Below, piece after piece: positions 17,457-25,883 of a DNA stretch of 53,274 nt. Where the stretch lies: contig JAJYNS010000118.1 in NCBI GenBank assembly GCA_021786195.1, positions 1 through 53,274 on the forward strand, given 5' to 3'. The notes below the pieces were generated by a model. It had not been told where the DNA came from, ran no database searches, and saw nothing but the letters and a program-made list of their open reading frames with translations. Numbering within the stretch: the stretch's first letter is position 1; the number at the start of each line of letters is the position of its first letter. A program made the position numbers and the translations under genes. The stretch comes from Actinomycetes bacterium. Its GTDB lineage: Bacteria; Actinomycetota; Acidimicrobiia; Acidimicrobiales; Bog-793.

Positions 17457-18096
17457 CCGCCGCCTGACAGCTCGGGTGGTGCGCGAGCCCGAGGTCCGCG
17501 CCCTCTCGCCGGCGCTCCTCGTGTCGTCGCGCGACGCCCTCGCGCTCCACCTCCCGACCGGCTCCGCCTTCGAGGGTCCGAACCTTGCGGACCGGCTCGC
17601 CGAGGAGCGCGCCGCCGGGTACGCCGAGGGCAGGGCGGCGGCGCTCGAGGAGGAGCTCGTCCTCCAGTCGCGCCGGCGCAACGCCGAGCTCGCCGAGCTC
17701 GGCCACCGGCTCTCCGCCGCGGCGGATGCGGTCGCGGCCGAGCGCCGTCGGGTGGTCGAGGAGGTCGCCGGCGAGGCGGCGGCGCTCGCCGTCGCAGTCA
17801 CCGAGACCCTCCTGTCCTCGGCGCTCGACAAGCTCGAGCTCCCCGCCGCGGCCGCCGTCGCGCGCGCCCTCGCCCTCGCGCCCGAGGGCCAGGACCTCGT
17901 CGTCCGCCTCCACCCCGACGCCGTCCTCGACCCGGACCACCTGGCCTCCCTCGCGCCCTCTGGTGAGGTGAAGGTCGTGGCCGACCCGACGGTCGAGCCG
18001 ACCGGCTGCGTCGTCGAGGCGGGCGCCTGCCGCATCGACGCCCAGATCGGCCCCGCCCTCGAGCGGGTCCGCAAGCTCCTCGGGAGCATGCGATGA
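17440..18096 (+). CDS. fliH: Flagellar export regulator FliH
   Basis: A 218-residue protein that forms a dimer and holds the FliI ATPase at the export gate. It has a disordered N terminus and a long alpha-helical coiled coil (about 50-110, with AAGYAEGRAAALEEEL, a G-x-x-x-G-like stretch). The C-terminal domain VVRLHPDAVLDPDHL and GCVVEAGACRIDAQI matches FliH/HrpE families. The order fliG-fliH-fliI-fliJ supports the call. Stop overlaps fliI. Confidence 0.88.
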   Translation: MSSSSDRRLTARVVREPEVRALSPALLVSSRDALALHLPTGSAFEGPNLADRLAEERAAGYAEGRAAALEEELVLQSRRRNAELAELGHRLSAAADAVAAERRRVVEEVAGEAAALAVAVTETLLSSALDKLELPAAAAVARALALAPEGQDLVVRLHPDAVLDPDHLASLAPSGEVKVVADPTVEPTGCVVEAGACRIDAQIGPALERVRKLLGSMR

Positions 18097-19475
18097 CCGC
18101 GCTCGGCGCCCCCCAGCTCCTCCTGCGCCTGAAGGCGGCCGCCTCGCCACGCCGAACGGGCCGGGTCACCCGCCTCGTCGGGCTTCGAGTCGAGGTCGAA
18201 GGGCTGGAGGCTGCGGTCTCCGAGGCCCTCCGGATCGTGCGGCGAGACGGCAGCGAGCTCGCCGCCGAGGTCGTCGCCGTCCAGGGCGATCGGCTCGCCT
18301 GCATGCCTCTCGGCGAGCTCCGGGGCGTCCGCTACGGCGACACGGTCGAGGCGCTCGGGCACCCGCTCCCCGTTCGCGTCGGGCACGGGCTGCTCGGCCG
18401 TGTCCTCGACGGGCTCGGCCGTCCGATCGACGGCGGGCCCGGGCTCGAGGGCCTGGAGGAGGTCGGCGTCGACGCCGACCCTCCGCACCCGCTGCGGCGC
18501 GAGATGGTCGACCGTCAGCTCGGCCTCGGGGTGCGAGCCCTCGACACCACGGTCCCCTGCGGGCGAGGCCAGCGGCTCGGGATCTTCGCCGGCTCCGGCG
18601 TCGGCAAGTCCAGCCTGCTCTCGATGATCGCCCGCGGCACCACGGCGCAGGTCTGCGTCCTCGCCCTCATCGGCGAGCGGGGCCGCGAGGTCAGCGAGTT
18701 CATCCGGCGGGACCTCGGCGACGAGGGCCTCGCCCGCTCGGTGGTCGTCGTCGCGACCTCGGACCAGCCCGCCCTCGTGCGCATCCGGGCCTCCTTCACG
18801 GCGACGCGCATCGCCGAGTGGTTCCGAGACCAGGGTCTCGACGTCGTGCTGATGATGGACAGCCTGACCCGCTTCGCGATGGCCCAGCGCGAGGTCGGCC
18901 TCTCCGCCGGCGAGCCCCCGGCGACGAGAGGCTACCCGCCGTCGGTGTTCTCCCTGCTGCCTCGGCTGCTCGAGCGGGCGGGCGCGGCGGAGAGGGGGAG
19001 CATCACCGGGCTGTACACCGTGCTCGTCGAGGGCGACGACATGAACGAGCCGATCGCGGACGCCGCGCGCTCGATCCTCGACGGCCACCTCGTGCTCTCG
19101 AGGCGGCTCGCGACCTCGGGCCACTTCCCGAGCATCGAGGTGCTCGAGTCGATCTCCCGGGTCGAGTCGGTGATCACGACGCCCGCGCAGCGCGCCCAGG
19201 CGCGAGAGCTGCGCAGGCTGCTCGCCGCGTACCGTGACGCCCGCGACCTCGTCGAGATCGGCGCCTACTCGCCCGGCGCCAACCCGCTCGTCGACCGGGC
19301 CCTCGAGCTCAGGGACGAGATCGAGGCCTTCCTCTGCCAGGACATCGCCGAGACCTGCGGGCTCGAGGACTCCTGGCAGCGCCTCGCGGCCCTCCTCGCC
19401 CCACCGCCCGCTCCGGGCCGGGCCGAGGAGCCGGCGAGGCGCTCCCGTCCGCTCGTGGTCGGAGCAGCCGGATGA
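18093..19475 (+). CDS. fliI: Flagellum-specific ATPase FliI
   Basis: A 460-residue ATPase related to the F1 beta subunit. Walker A GSGVGKS is at residues 167-173, and ALIGERGREVSEF follows. Walker B is VVLMMDSLTRFAMAQREVGL, with the GEPPATRGYPPSVFSLLPRLLERAG segment typical of type III ATPases. It drives unfolding and delivery of export substrates. ATG overlaps the fliH stop (ATGA). Length and motif order are normal; no missing residue is evident. Confidence 0.96.
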   Translation: MTALGAPQLLLRLKAAASPRRTGRVTRLVGLRVEVEGLEAAVSEALRIVRRDGSELAAEVVAVQGDRLACMPLGELRGVRYGDTVEALGHPLPVRVGHGLLGRVLDGLGRPIDGGPGLEGLEEVGVDADPPHPLRREMVDRQLGLGVRALDTTVPCGRGQRLGIFAGSGVGKSSLLSMIARGTTAQVCVLALIGERGREVSEFIRRDLGDEGLARSVVVVATSDQPALVRIRASFTATRIAEWFRDQGLDVVLMMDSLTRFAMAQREVGLSAGEPPATRGYPPSVFSLLPRLLERAGAAERGSITGLYTVLVEGDDMNEPIADAARSILDGHLVLSRRLATSGHFPSIEVLESISRVESVITTPAQRAQARELRRLLAAYRDARDLVEIGAYSPGANPLVDRALELRDEIEAFLCQDIAETCGLEDSWQRLAALLAPPPAPGRAEEPARRSRPLVVGAAG

Positions 19476-19909
19476 GGCGCTACGAGTTCCGCCTCGCCTC
19501 GGTCCTCCAGCTCCGGCGCGCCGAGGAGCAGTCGGCCCGGGGCGCGCTGCGTGCGACGAACGACGAGCTGCGCCGGCGCATCGCCGCCCGAGACGAGCGC
19601 GCCGCGCACTACCGGCAGGTCGCGGCCACGCCGCCGGCGGCCTCGGCCGAAGGGCTGCTCGCGCAGCACCAGCTCGGCGAGCTCGCCGCCGCGGCCGTCC
19701 TGAGCGCGCGAAGGCGGGTCACGACCGCTGCGGCCGAGGCCGCGCTCGCCCAGGTCGCCTGGTCGAACGCCTCGCGACGGGTGAAGGTCCTCGAGCGCCT
19801 CGACGAGCGTCGGCGGGCCGAGCACGCCGCCGCCGAGGCCCGGGCCGAGGCTGCCGAGATCGACGACCTCGTCACCTCCCGCTACCGGCTCGAGGAGAGG
19901 GAGCGATGA
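19472..19909 (+). CDS. fliJ: Flagellar export protein FliJ
   Basis: A 145-residue all-helical protein. It begins YEFRLASVLQLRRAEE, the typical FliJ start (F-x-L-x-x-V-L-x-x-R), and continues as an antiparallel coiled coil rich in A, R and E. FliJ acts as the central stalk of the export ATPase and as an escort for chaperones. The sequence is weakly conserved in general; the position after fliI with an ATGA overlap is strong support. Confidence 0.85.
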   Translation: MRRYEFRLASVLQLRRAEEQSARGALRATNDELRRRIAARDERAAHYRQVAATPPAASAEGLLAQHQLGELAAAAVLSARRRVTTAAAEAALAQVAWSNASRRVKVLERLDERRRAEHAAAEARAEAAEIDDLVTSRYRLEERER

Positions 19910-21015
19910 CCGACCTCTCCGCGATCCAGGGCTGGATCGCGAACGTGCAGTCGACGCTGTCCGGCCTTCCTGCCGCCTTCGCCCAGGCCGCCCGGAGCGG
20001 CGACTTCGCGGCGGTCCTCGCCGAGGCCCAGTCGGCCCTGGCGAGCCAACCCGCCACCGCCCCCCCCGCCGCCTCACCCGCCGGGCTCGTCGCCTCGTCG
20101 GCCCTCTCGGCGACCGGCCACTCCGGCCAGTCCCAGCCTGGACCCCCGACCTCGGCCGCCACCCGCGCCGCGGCCGGCGGGCTGACTGCGGCCCAGGTGG
20201 TCTCCACGGCCGAGCAGTACCTCGGCGTCCCCTACCTTTGGGGGGGCACGACCCCTCAGGGCTTCGACTGCTCCGGCTTCGTGCAGTACGTCTACGCCGA
20301 GCTCGGCATCTCCCTGCCCCGCACGAGCGAGGAGCAGGCGACGGTCGGCACGCCGGTCCCCTCCCTCGCCCAGGCCCGGCCCGGCGATCTCGTCTTCTTC
20401 GCCGGCTCCGACGGGACGCCGAGCGCCCCCGGCCACGTCGGGATCTACCTCGGCGACGGCGAGATGATCGACGCGCCCCAGACCGGCGAGACGGTGTCGA
20501 TCCAGCCCGTCGGCGTCCCGGTAGAGATCCGCCGGGTGCTCCCCACGCCGCCCGCGACGACCTGGACCGGGCAGGCCGGCTCCTCGCCACCCTCCCCGGG
20601 GGCGCCCTCGCAGCCGTCGCCGTCCGCCACGCCGCCGCCCCCCTCGCTCGTGCCGCTGTTCGACAGCGCCGCCCGACGCTACGGCGTGCCGGCACGCCTG
20701 CTCGAAGCGGTCGCCCAGGTCGAGTCCGGCTACAGCACGACGGAGGTCAGCCCGGTCGGCGCCCTGGGGCTGATGCAGCTCATGCCGAAGACGGCAGCCG
20801 GCCTCGGGGTCGACCCGCTCGATCCCGCGCAGGCGATCGACGGCGCCGCCGAGCTGCTCTCGCGCTACCTCGCGCAGTACGGCTCGCTCGCCCTCGCCCT
20901 TGCCGCCTACAACGCCGGCCCGGCCGCGGTCGCCGCCTACGGCGGCGTGCCCCCCTACCCCGAGACCCAGTCCTACGTCCAGCAGGTGACGAGCATCCTG
21001 AGAGGAGCCGCATGA
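19906..21015 (+). CDS. Fused NlpC/P60 endopeptidase and lytic transglycosylase
   Basis: A 369-residue cell-wall hydrolase with two enzyme domains. Residues 96-205 form an NlpC/P60 domain, with C122 in GFDCSGFVQYVY and H177 in GHVGIYLG; these proteins cut peptide cross-bridges. Residues 246-365 form an SLT lytic transglycosylase domain, with catalytic E273 in AQVESGY, then GALGLMQLMP and AYNAGP; these cut glycan strands. A proline/serine linker (about 205-245) joins them. No signal peptide is present, so export through the flagellar type III system, as for FlgJ, is likely. Its place between fliJ and fliK, with ATGA overlaps at both ends, implies a role in opening the wall for the rod. No FlgJ gene is otherwise seen here. 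Confidence 0.9.
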   Translation: MTDLSAIQGWIANVQSTLSGLPAAFAQAARSGDFAAVLAEAQSALASQPATAPPAASPAGLVASSALSATGHSGQSQPGPPTSAATRAAAGGLTAAQVVSTAEQYLGVPYLWGGTTPQGFDCSGFVQYVYAELGISLPRTSEEQATVGTPVPSLAQARPGDLVFFAGSDGTPSAPGHVGIYLGDGEMIDAPQTGETVSIQPVGVPVEIRRVLPTPPATTWTGQAGSSPPSPGAPSQPSPSATPPPPSLVPLFDSAARRYGVPARLLEAVAQVESGYSTTEVSPVGALGLMQLMPKTAAGLGVDPLDPAQAIDGAAELLSRYLAQYGSLALALAAYNAGPAAVAAYGGVPPYPETQSYVQQVTSILRGAA

Positions 21016-21074
21016 CCCGCCCCAAGGGGCCGATCCACCCGACGCCCCCGATCCTGCGAGCCGCGGCGAGATGA
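21012..21074 (+). CDS. 20-residue coupling ORF (hypothetical)
   Basis: A short frame starts with ATG overlapping the stop of the hydrolase (ATGA at 21012-21015) and ends with TGA overlapping the start of the fliK-like gene (ATGA at 21071-21074). The peptide is basic and proline-rich (MTRPKGPIHPTPP...). It resembles no known protein. It would let ribosomes move from the hydrolase gene to fliK without a free gap, which may be its only role. Confidence 0.45.
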   Translation: MTRPKGPIHPTPPILRAAAR

Positions 21075-22882
21075 GCGGGCTCGCCGCGCTCGCGTCGCTC
21101 GGCGCCGACATCTCGGCCCTCGACCCCGCCGGGGCCGGGCCCTCCCCCGCCCCGGCGGCCCCGGCCTCGACGGCCGCCGACCGCTCGGCGCCAGGGACGG
21201 GCTTCGACCAGCTGCTCGCCTCGAGCCAGGGCGACCCTCCCGCCCCCGTCGCCAGCGCCGGCGCTAGCGACCAGCCCAAGACAGGGGCCGACAGCGCAAA
21301 GGCACGGGTCGACAGCGCAAAGGCACGGGTCGACAGCGCAAAGGCACGGGTCGACAGCGCAAAGGCACGGGCCGACAGCGGCAAGGCACGGCAGGGCCCG
21401 CCGCCGGGTGTCGCCACATCCGGCACGGGCGCGCCCGCGGCGAGCCATCCGGCCTCGCCCTCGAGCCCGGCGCCCGGGCAGGCGCCGGGCGCCCTCGCCG
21501 CAGCGGGCGCCCAGGCGGACCGTGCCGTCCCGGCAGCACGTTCGGGCTCCGGCTCCGGCCGCCCCGCTGCTGCGCCGGCGGGCGGGCCGTCGCGGCCTGC
21601 ACCTGGCGCCGGCCCCTCCGGTCGCTCGCGCCTCACGTCGGCCAGCCCGCCGGCCGCCGACGGCGAACGCGCCGTCGCGCCGCGCGCCCTTCCCCCGGAG
21701 GGGCCGTTGCACCAGGCCCACAAGGCCACGGCAGTCGCCGGCGAGCCCGGCGGAGCAGCACCGGCGCGCACCGAGTCCGGCGGCAGGAGCTTCGAGGCAC
21801 CCCGAACGGCCGAGCCGGGTCCTGCCCGGGCGCAACGCGGGCCGGCGCCTGTCGGCACGACGGACGCACCCCGACCGGCAGGCCCCGAGCGCGCCGCGTC
21901 GCTCGGCGCCGCCCCCGGCGCCCCCGCCACCGGCGGGAGGGTGGCGACCGACAGCTCCACCCCCCGCCCCGCGGGGCCGGAGGCCGGCGGCGGGCGCGAC
22001 GTGGCGGGCGCCCCCGCGGCCGCGCGGGAGGCTGACCCGGCGTCCACCGGGTCCCCCTCCCCGGCGCTGCACGAGGCGCACAGGCCGCCCGCGGGGGCCG
22101 TCGACGCCCCGACCGCGCGCGCCGAGCAACCCGGCGGGGCATCCGCCACGCGAAGCGACCCGTCGTCCGTCCTCCTCGCAGGGGGCGGCCCCGACAAGGG
22201 CCTTGGAGCCGGGTCGACCCCCCCCGCCGGGGCTCGACGCCTCGAGCCCGGCAGCGGCGAGCCCGCCGGCCAGAGGCTCGGGCAGGACACGGGCCCGGAT
22301 GTCTCGAGCACCCTCGGCGGGGCGCGAAGTGCCGTGGTCGCGACGCTTTCGCCCGCCGGCACCTCCGGTCCGGCCGCGGCCCAGTCGGGGACGCCCGCCT
22401 CACCTTCGGTCCCGCCTCCCCCGGGCCAGCCGGCGGGCGTCGCGGGCCAGCTCCTCGCGGTCCTCGGCCCGCTGCGCACGAGCCCGGCAGGCGCGAAGTC
22501 GCTGACCCTCCTCCTGCACCCCGCGGAGCTCGGCGAGGTCCGGGCGACGCTCAGCGTGGCCGACGGTCAGGTCAGCGTGCGGCTCGTCGCCTCGACGGCC
22601 GACGGCGCGGCAGCGCTTCGCGCCGCGCTCCCGGACCTGCGATCGGGGCTCGGTAGCGCCGCGGGGCCTGCCGTCGTCGTCCTCTCCGGCGCCGGCTCGG
22701 GGGCAGCCTCCCCGGGACCCGGATCCTCCGGGGGATGGACCGGCCATCCCGGGCCGCCGCCTCGCCCGGGGAGCTCGGCGCCGCCTGGGCCGCCGGCGGA
22801 AGGCGCCGTGGTGGCTGTCGTCGAGCCCCCCGGCGGGGCGGGCACCGCCGGCCGACACCGGATCCTCGACGTGCGCGCCTAG
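21071..22882 (+). CDS. fliK: Flagellar hook-length control protein FliK-like
   Basis: A 603-residue protein. Residues 1-470 are disordered and rich in A, P, G and S. The region 74-108 is a tandem array of the 7-residue unit DSAKARV. The C-terminal domain (about 470-550) has the Flg_hook pattern: KSLTLLLHPAELGEVRATLSV, then VSVRLVAST and LRAALPDLRSGL. FliK measures hook length as a ruler and flips the specificity of FlhB; the C-terminal domain is the part that contacts FlhB. The position before flgD and flgE is the common order. The N-terminal part is expected to vary fast. Confidence 0.88.
   Translation: MSGLAALASLGADISALDPAGAGPSPAPAAPASTAADRSAPGTGFDQLLASSQGDPPAPVASAGASDQPKTGADSAKARVDSAKARVDSAKARVDSAKARADSGKARQGPPPGVATSGTGAPAASHPASPSSPAPGQAPGALAAAGAQADRAVPAARSGSGSGRPAAAPAGGPSRPAPGAGPSGRSRLTSASPPAADGERAVAPRALPPEGPLHQAHKATAVAGEPGGAAPARTESGGRSFEAPRTAEPGPARAQRGPAPVGTTDAPRPAGPERAASLGAAPGAPATGGRVATDSSTPRPAGPEAGGGRDVAGAPAAAREADPASTGSPSPALHEAHRPPAGAVDAPTARAEQPGGASATRSDPSSVLLAGGGPDKGLGAGSTPPAGARRLEPGSGEPAGQRLGQDTGPDVSSTLGGARSAVVATLSPAGTSGPAAAQSGTPASPSVPPPPGQPAGVAGQLLAVLGPLRTSPAGAKSLTLLLHPAELGEVRATLSVADGQVSVRLVASTADGAAALRAALPDLRSGLGSAAGPAVVVLSGAGSGAASPGPGSSGGWTGHPGPPPRPGSSAPPGPPAEGAVVAVVEPPGGAGTAGRHRILDVRA
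21290..21394 (+). repeat. 21-base coding tandem repeat in fliK
   Basis: Three identical 21-base units (21290-21310, 21311-21331, 21332-21352) are followed by a unit with one C/T change (21353-21373) and a degenerate fifth (21374-21394). Each encodes D-S-A-K-A-R-V, a charged helix-forming heptad. Copy number could change by slippage or recombination and so change the length of the FliK ruler without a frameshift. Confidence 0.92.
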
Positions 22883-22940
22883 CGGGAGCGGATGGAAGAG
22901 AAGGCGGCAAGAGAGAAACCGAAGAAAGGGAGAAGGGGAG

Positions 22941-23525
22941 ATGGGGATGGAGATCCAGCCGACGGGAGCGCTGCCGCTCTCGACCTTCGGCAACCTCTTG
23001 GCGGCAACGTCAGCTGCCGCGACGGGCAGCGGCTCGGCGGGCTCGACCTCCTCGGCGGGCTCGGCCGGCGGCACCGGCTCGAGCGGCTCCGCGGGCGCCG
23101 CGAACGCGCTCGATCAGCTCTCCAACCCGCAGATGTTCCTCCAGCTGCTCGTCGCGGAGCTGCAGAACCAGGACCCGACGAGCCCGACGAGCCCCAGCAC
23201 GATCCTCGCCCAGACCTCCGAGCTCGCCCAGATGGAGGCGGTGACGACCCAGACGAGCGCGATCACCGCCGCCCAGACCTCGACCGAGGACAGCGAGGCG
23301 ACGGGCCTCGTCGGCCGCAGCGTCACCGCGACGGTGTCGGGGAGCACGATCACCGGTGTCGTGACGGACGCGCACCTGACGAGCAGCGGCACACCCACGC
23401 TCACCGTCAACGGGACGACGTTCCCCCTCGCCGACGTGACCGACGTGAGCTCGGGACCGAGCACCCCGTCGGCCGGCGGGGCCGGGTCGTCGGCCGGGAC
23501 CGGCACCGCCACGACCGGCGCCTGA
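22941..23525 (+). CDS. flgD: Flagellar hook assembly (cap) protein FlgD
   Basis: A 194-residue hook scaffolding protein. After a glycine/serine-rich N terminus, the family motif MFLQLLVAELQNQDPTSPTS (residues 61-80) and the helix Q-T-S-E-L-A-Q-M-E-A-V-T-T-Q are clear. The C-terminal part is only a short beta region with L-V-G-R-S-V-T-A-T-V. It lacks the extended FlgD Ig-like domain and ends in a glycine/threonine-rich tail. A purine-rich agaaggggag lies before ATG 22941; a second in-frame ATG at 22947 is also possible. Confidence 0.9.
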   Translation: MGMEIQPTGALPLSTFGNLLAATSAAATGSGSAGSTSSAGSAGGTGSSGSAGAANALDQLSNPQMFLQLLVAELQNQDPTSPTSPSTILAQTSELAQMEAVTTQTSAITAAQTSTEDSEATGLVGRSVTATVSGSTITGVVTDAHLTSSGTPTLTVNGTTFPLADVTDVSSGPSTPSAGGAGSSAGTGTATTGA

Positions 23526-23571
23526 CAGGACCCAAGGACTCGACAAGGAGAGGGAAGAGAGGCAAGACGAG

Positions 23572-24897
23572 ATGACCGAACGATCCATCCTCGCCGCGGT
23601 GTCGGGGATCCAGGCGAACCAGACCTACCTCGACAGCATCGGCAACAACATCGCCAATGCCGACACCGTCGGCTACAAGGACAGCGAGGTCCAGTTCCAG
23701 GACCTGCTCTCCCAGCAGCTCTCCGGCGGCGCCGCCCCGACGACGACCGCCGGCGGCGTGAACCCCGTCGCGGTCGGCTCCGGCGTCGCCGTGGCCGCGA
23801 ACGTGGTCAACCTCTCCGAGGGCTCGCTCGAGCAGACCGGGATCCCGAGCGACGTGGCCATCCAGGGGAACGGCTACCTCGTCGTGCAGACGGCGTCAGG
23901 AGCCCAGCAGTACACGCGCGACGGGAGCCTGACCGTCGACGCCAACGGGGACCTCACGACCCAGCAGGGCGGGCTCATCATGGGATGGCAGGCGAACAGC
24001 GCCGGGACGGTCAACTCCAACGCCCCGCTCACGGCGATCAAGATCCCCCAGGGCGAGACGATCGGCGCGAGCGCGACGACGACCATGACCCTCAGCGGCA
24101 ACCTGCCCGCCTACACCAGCACGACCAGCCCGCCGGCGCCCCAGAGCACGACCATCAACGCCTACGACTCCCTTGGCGACGCAGTCCCGATCACGGTGAC
24201 CTTCACCCCGGTGGGCGGCACGGCCGACGAGTGGACGATGTCGGCGACGGTCGTCGACCCCTCGACCGGCAAGGCGGTCTACCTGGTCGGGACGAGCGCG
24301 ACCAGCGGCCCGACGGTCACCTTCGACCCCTCGACCGGGGAGGTGAAGTCCATCTCCGGCGTGACGCCCGGTGCCAACGGCTCCTTCACGGTGCCGGTGA
24401 CGATGTCGAACATGCCGAGCGCCTACACCTTCCCCTCCGGCGACACCCTCTCGTTCCTCTTCCCCGCGCCGGGCAGCGCGAGCCAGGTGACGCAGTACAA
24501 CGCCGCGTCGACGATCCAGGCCAGCCAGGACGGCTACCCCTCCGGCACGCTCCAGAGCTACTCCATCGGGACGGACGGGACGATCACCGGCTCGTTCTCG
24601 AACGGCGCGACCCTGCCGCTCGGCCAGATCGCGCTGGCCGACTTCGCCAACCCGGGCGGCCTCTCGGACCAGGGAGCCGGGCTGTACGCGACGAGCCCGA
24701 ACTCCGGCCAGGCCCAGATCGGCACGCCCGGCAGCGGCGGGCGGGGGACGCTGCTCGGCGGCGAGCTCGAGCAGTCGAACGTCAACCTCGGCAACGAGCT
24801 CACCGAGCTCATCACCGCCCAGGAGGCCTACACCGCCAACACCAAGGTGCTCACGACGACGGACCAGGTCGTCCAGGCCCTGCTCAACGTGCCGTGA
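23572..24897 (+). CDS. flgE: Flagellar hook protein FlgE
   Basis: A 441-residue axial protein. The N-terminal motif IGNNIANADTVGYKDS (residues 23-38) is followed by FQDLLSQQ, then the FlgE/F/G domain with S-D-V-A-I-Q-G-N-G-Y-L-V-V and Y-T-R-D-G-S-L. The C-terminal helix ends LTELITAQEAYTANTKVLTTTDQVVQALLN, which is diagnostic for hook and distal rod proteins. The size and place after flgD show that it is the hook rather than FlgF or FlgG. The stop overlaps fliM (GTGA). Confidence 0.94.
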   Translation: MTERSILAAVSGIQANQTYLDSIGNNIANADTVGYKDSEVQFQDLLSQQLSGGAAPTTTAGGVNPVAVGSGVAVAANVVNLSEGSLEQTGIPSDVAIQGNGYLVVQTASGAQQYTRDGSLTVDANGDLTTQQGGLIMGWQANSAGTVNSNAPLTAIKIPQGETIGASATTTMTLSGNLPAYTSTTSPPAPQSTTINAYDSLGDAVPITVTFTPVGGTADEWTMSATVVDPSTGKAVYLVGTSATSGPTVTFDPSTGEVKSISGVTPGANGSFTVPVTMSNMPSAYTFPSGDTLSFLFPAPGSASQVTQYNAASTIQASQDGYPSGTLQSYSIGTDGTITGSFSNGATLPLGQIALADFANPGGLSDQGAGLYATSPNSGQAQIGTPGSGGRGTLLGGELEQSNVNLGNELTELITAQEAYTANTKVLTTTDQVVQALLNVP

Positions 24898-25883
24898 CGG
24901 CGCTGCTCGGGACGCGGCCGAGCACGCGCGGCGACGCTCGGGGGCGGGTCCAGGACGAAGAGCACCGCTCGCCGATCCTCGCCGCCGGCTCCACGCGGGC
25001 GCGCGCGTTCGACCTCCTGCGGCAAGAGACCGTGGAGCGATCCCGCCTGCGCCGGCTCCAGCCGCTGCTCGAGACGATCGCGCACCGCTTCGGGAGCGCC
25101 CTCACCTCGGCCATCCGCCAGCCGGCGCACGTCGAGGTGACCTCGTTCGAGCAGCGGACCTGGGAGGAGCACTCCTCGGGGCTGCCGGACCCGACGTTCG
25201 TCTCGAGCGCGGTGCTCCTCCCCCTCGAGGGCCGAGTCGTGATCCACCTCCCCGTCGACCTCGTGTTCACCCTGATCGACTTCTACCTCGGCGGCGACGC
25301 GCTCGCCGAGCCGGAGCGCAACCAGCTCACCGAGATAGAAAGGGCGCTCATCGGCGGGGTCATCGACCTCGTCTGGAACGAGATCCCGCCGCCGCTCACC
25401 TCGATCATCGCCCTGACCGTCGGGATGGTGCAGAACTCGAGCAGTCCACTGCTCGTCCAGGTCGGCCGGCCGGGCGTGATGTGCCTCGTCGTCGAGCTGC
25501 ACGTGTCGGTCGGCGACCGGGAGCCCGTGACGGTCTCGATCGCGATGCCCTTCACGGTCCTGCTGCCGGTGCTCGAGCACATCGAGCGGCAGCAGTCGAG
25601 CGAGGGGCTCGACGCGCGCATCGACCGCAGGCAGGCGCGCCAGCGCATCCTCGCCGTCCCCCTGGAGCTCAAGGTCGCCTACCCGCCGATCACGATGACC
25701 CCGGGCGAGCTGCTCTCGCTGCGGGTCGGCGACGTCGTGCGGATCGACCAGGAACAGTCCGACGGGCCCTCGGAGCTCGAGCTGGTCGTGCAGGACGTCA
25801 AGTTCGGGACGGGTGCGCTCGTCGAGAACGGCAGCAAGCTCGCCTGCACCGTGATCACGAAGAAGGAGAGGATCGATGACTGA
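24894..25883 (+). CDS. fliM: Flagellar motor switch protein FliM
   Basis: A 329-residue C-ring protein. The middle domain contains R-L-Q-P-L-L-E-T-I-A-H-R-F, LVFTLIDFYLGG (a clear FliM hallmark) and LTEIERALIGGVIDLVWNEI. The C-terminal SpoA-type domain has VPLELKVAYPPITMTPGELLSLRVGDVVRID. The N terminus lacks an obvious LSQxEIDALL motif, the short CheY-P binding segment; this may reflect a different start or a different chemotaxis coupling. The GTG at 24894 overlaps the flgE stop. Confidence 0.92.
   Translation: MTALLGTRPSTRGDARGRVQDEEHRSPILAAGSTRARAFDLLRQETVERSRLRRLQPLLETIAHRFGSALTSAIRQPAHVEVTSFEQRTWEEHSSGLPDPTFVSSAVLLPLEGRVVIHLPVDLVFTLIDFYLGGDALAEPERNQLTEIERALIGGVIDLVWNEIPPPLTSIIALTVGMVQNSSSPLLVQVGRPGVMCLVVELHVSVGDREPVTVSIAMPFTVLLPVLEHIERQQSSEGLDARIDRRQARQRILAVPLELKVAYPPITMTPGELLSLRVGDVVRIDQEQSDGPSELELVVQDVKFGTGALVENGSKLACTVITKKERIDD

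Noticed and set aside
16722-19124. An 800-codon open frame opposite fliG-fliI, and similar long frames opposite fliK (20074-22479) and flhA (46898-49102)
   Set aside because: They are out-of-frame shadows of strongly recognised genes; at this GC content stop codons are rare on the opposite strand, and the translations are low-complexity R/G/A/E-rich with no motif.
21290-21394. The repeats in fliK as a CRISPR array
   Set aside because: Units are contiguous without spacers, in frame and code for a heptad; this is a coding minisatellite.
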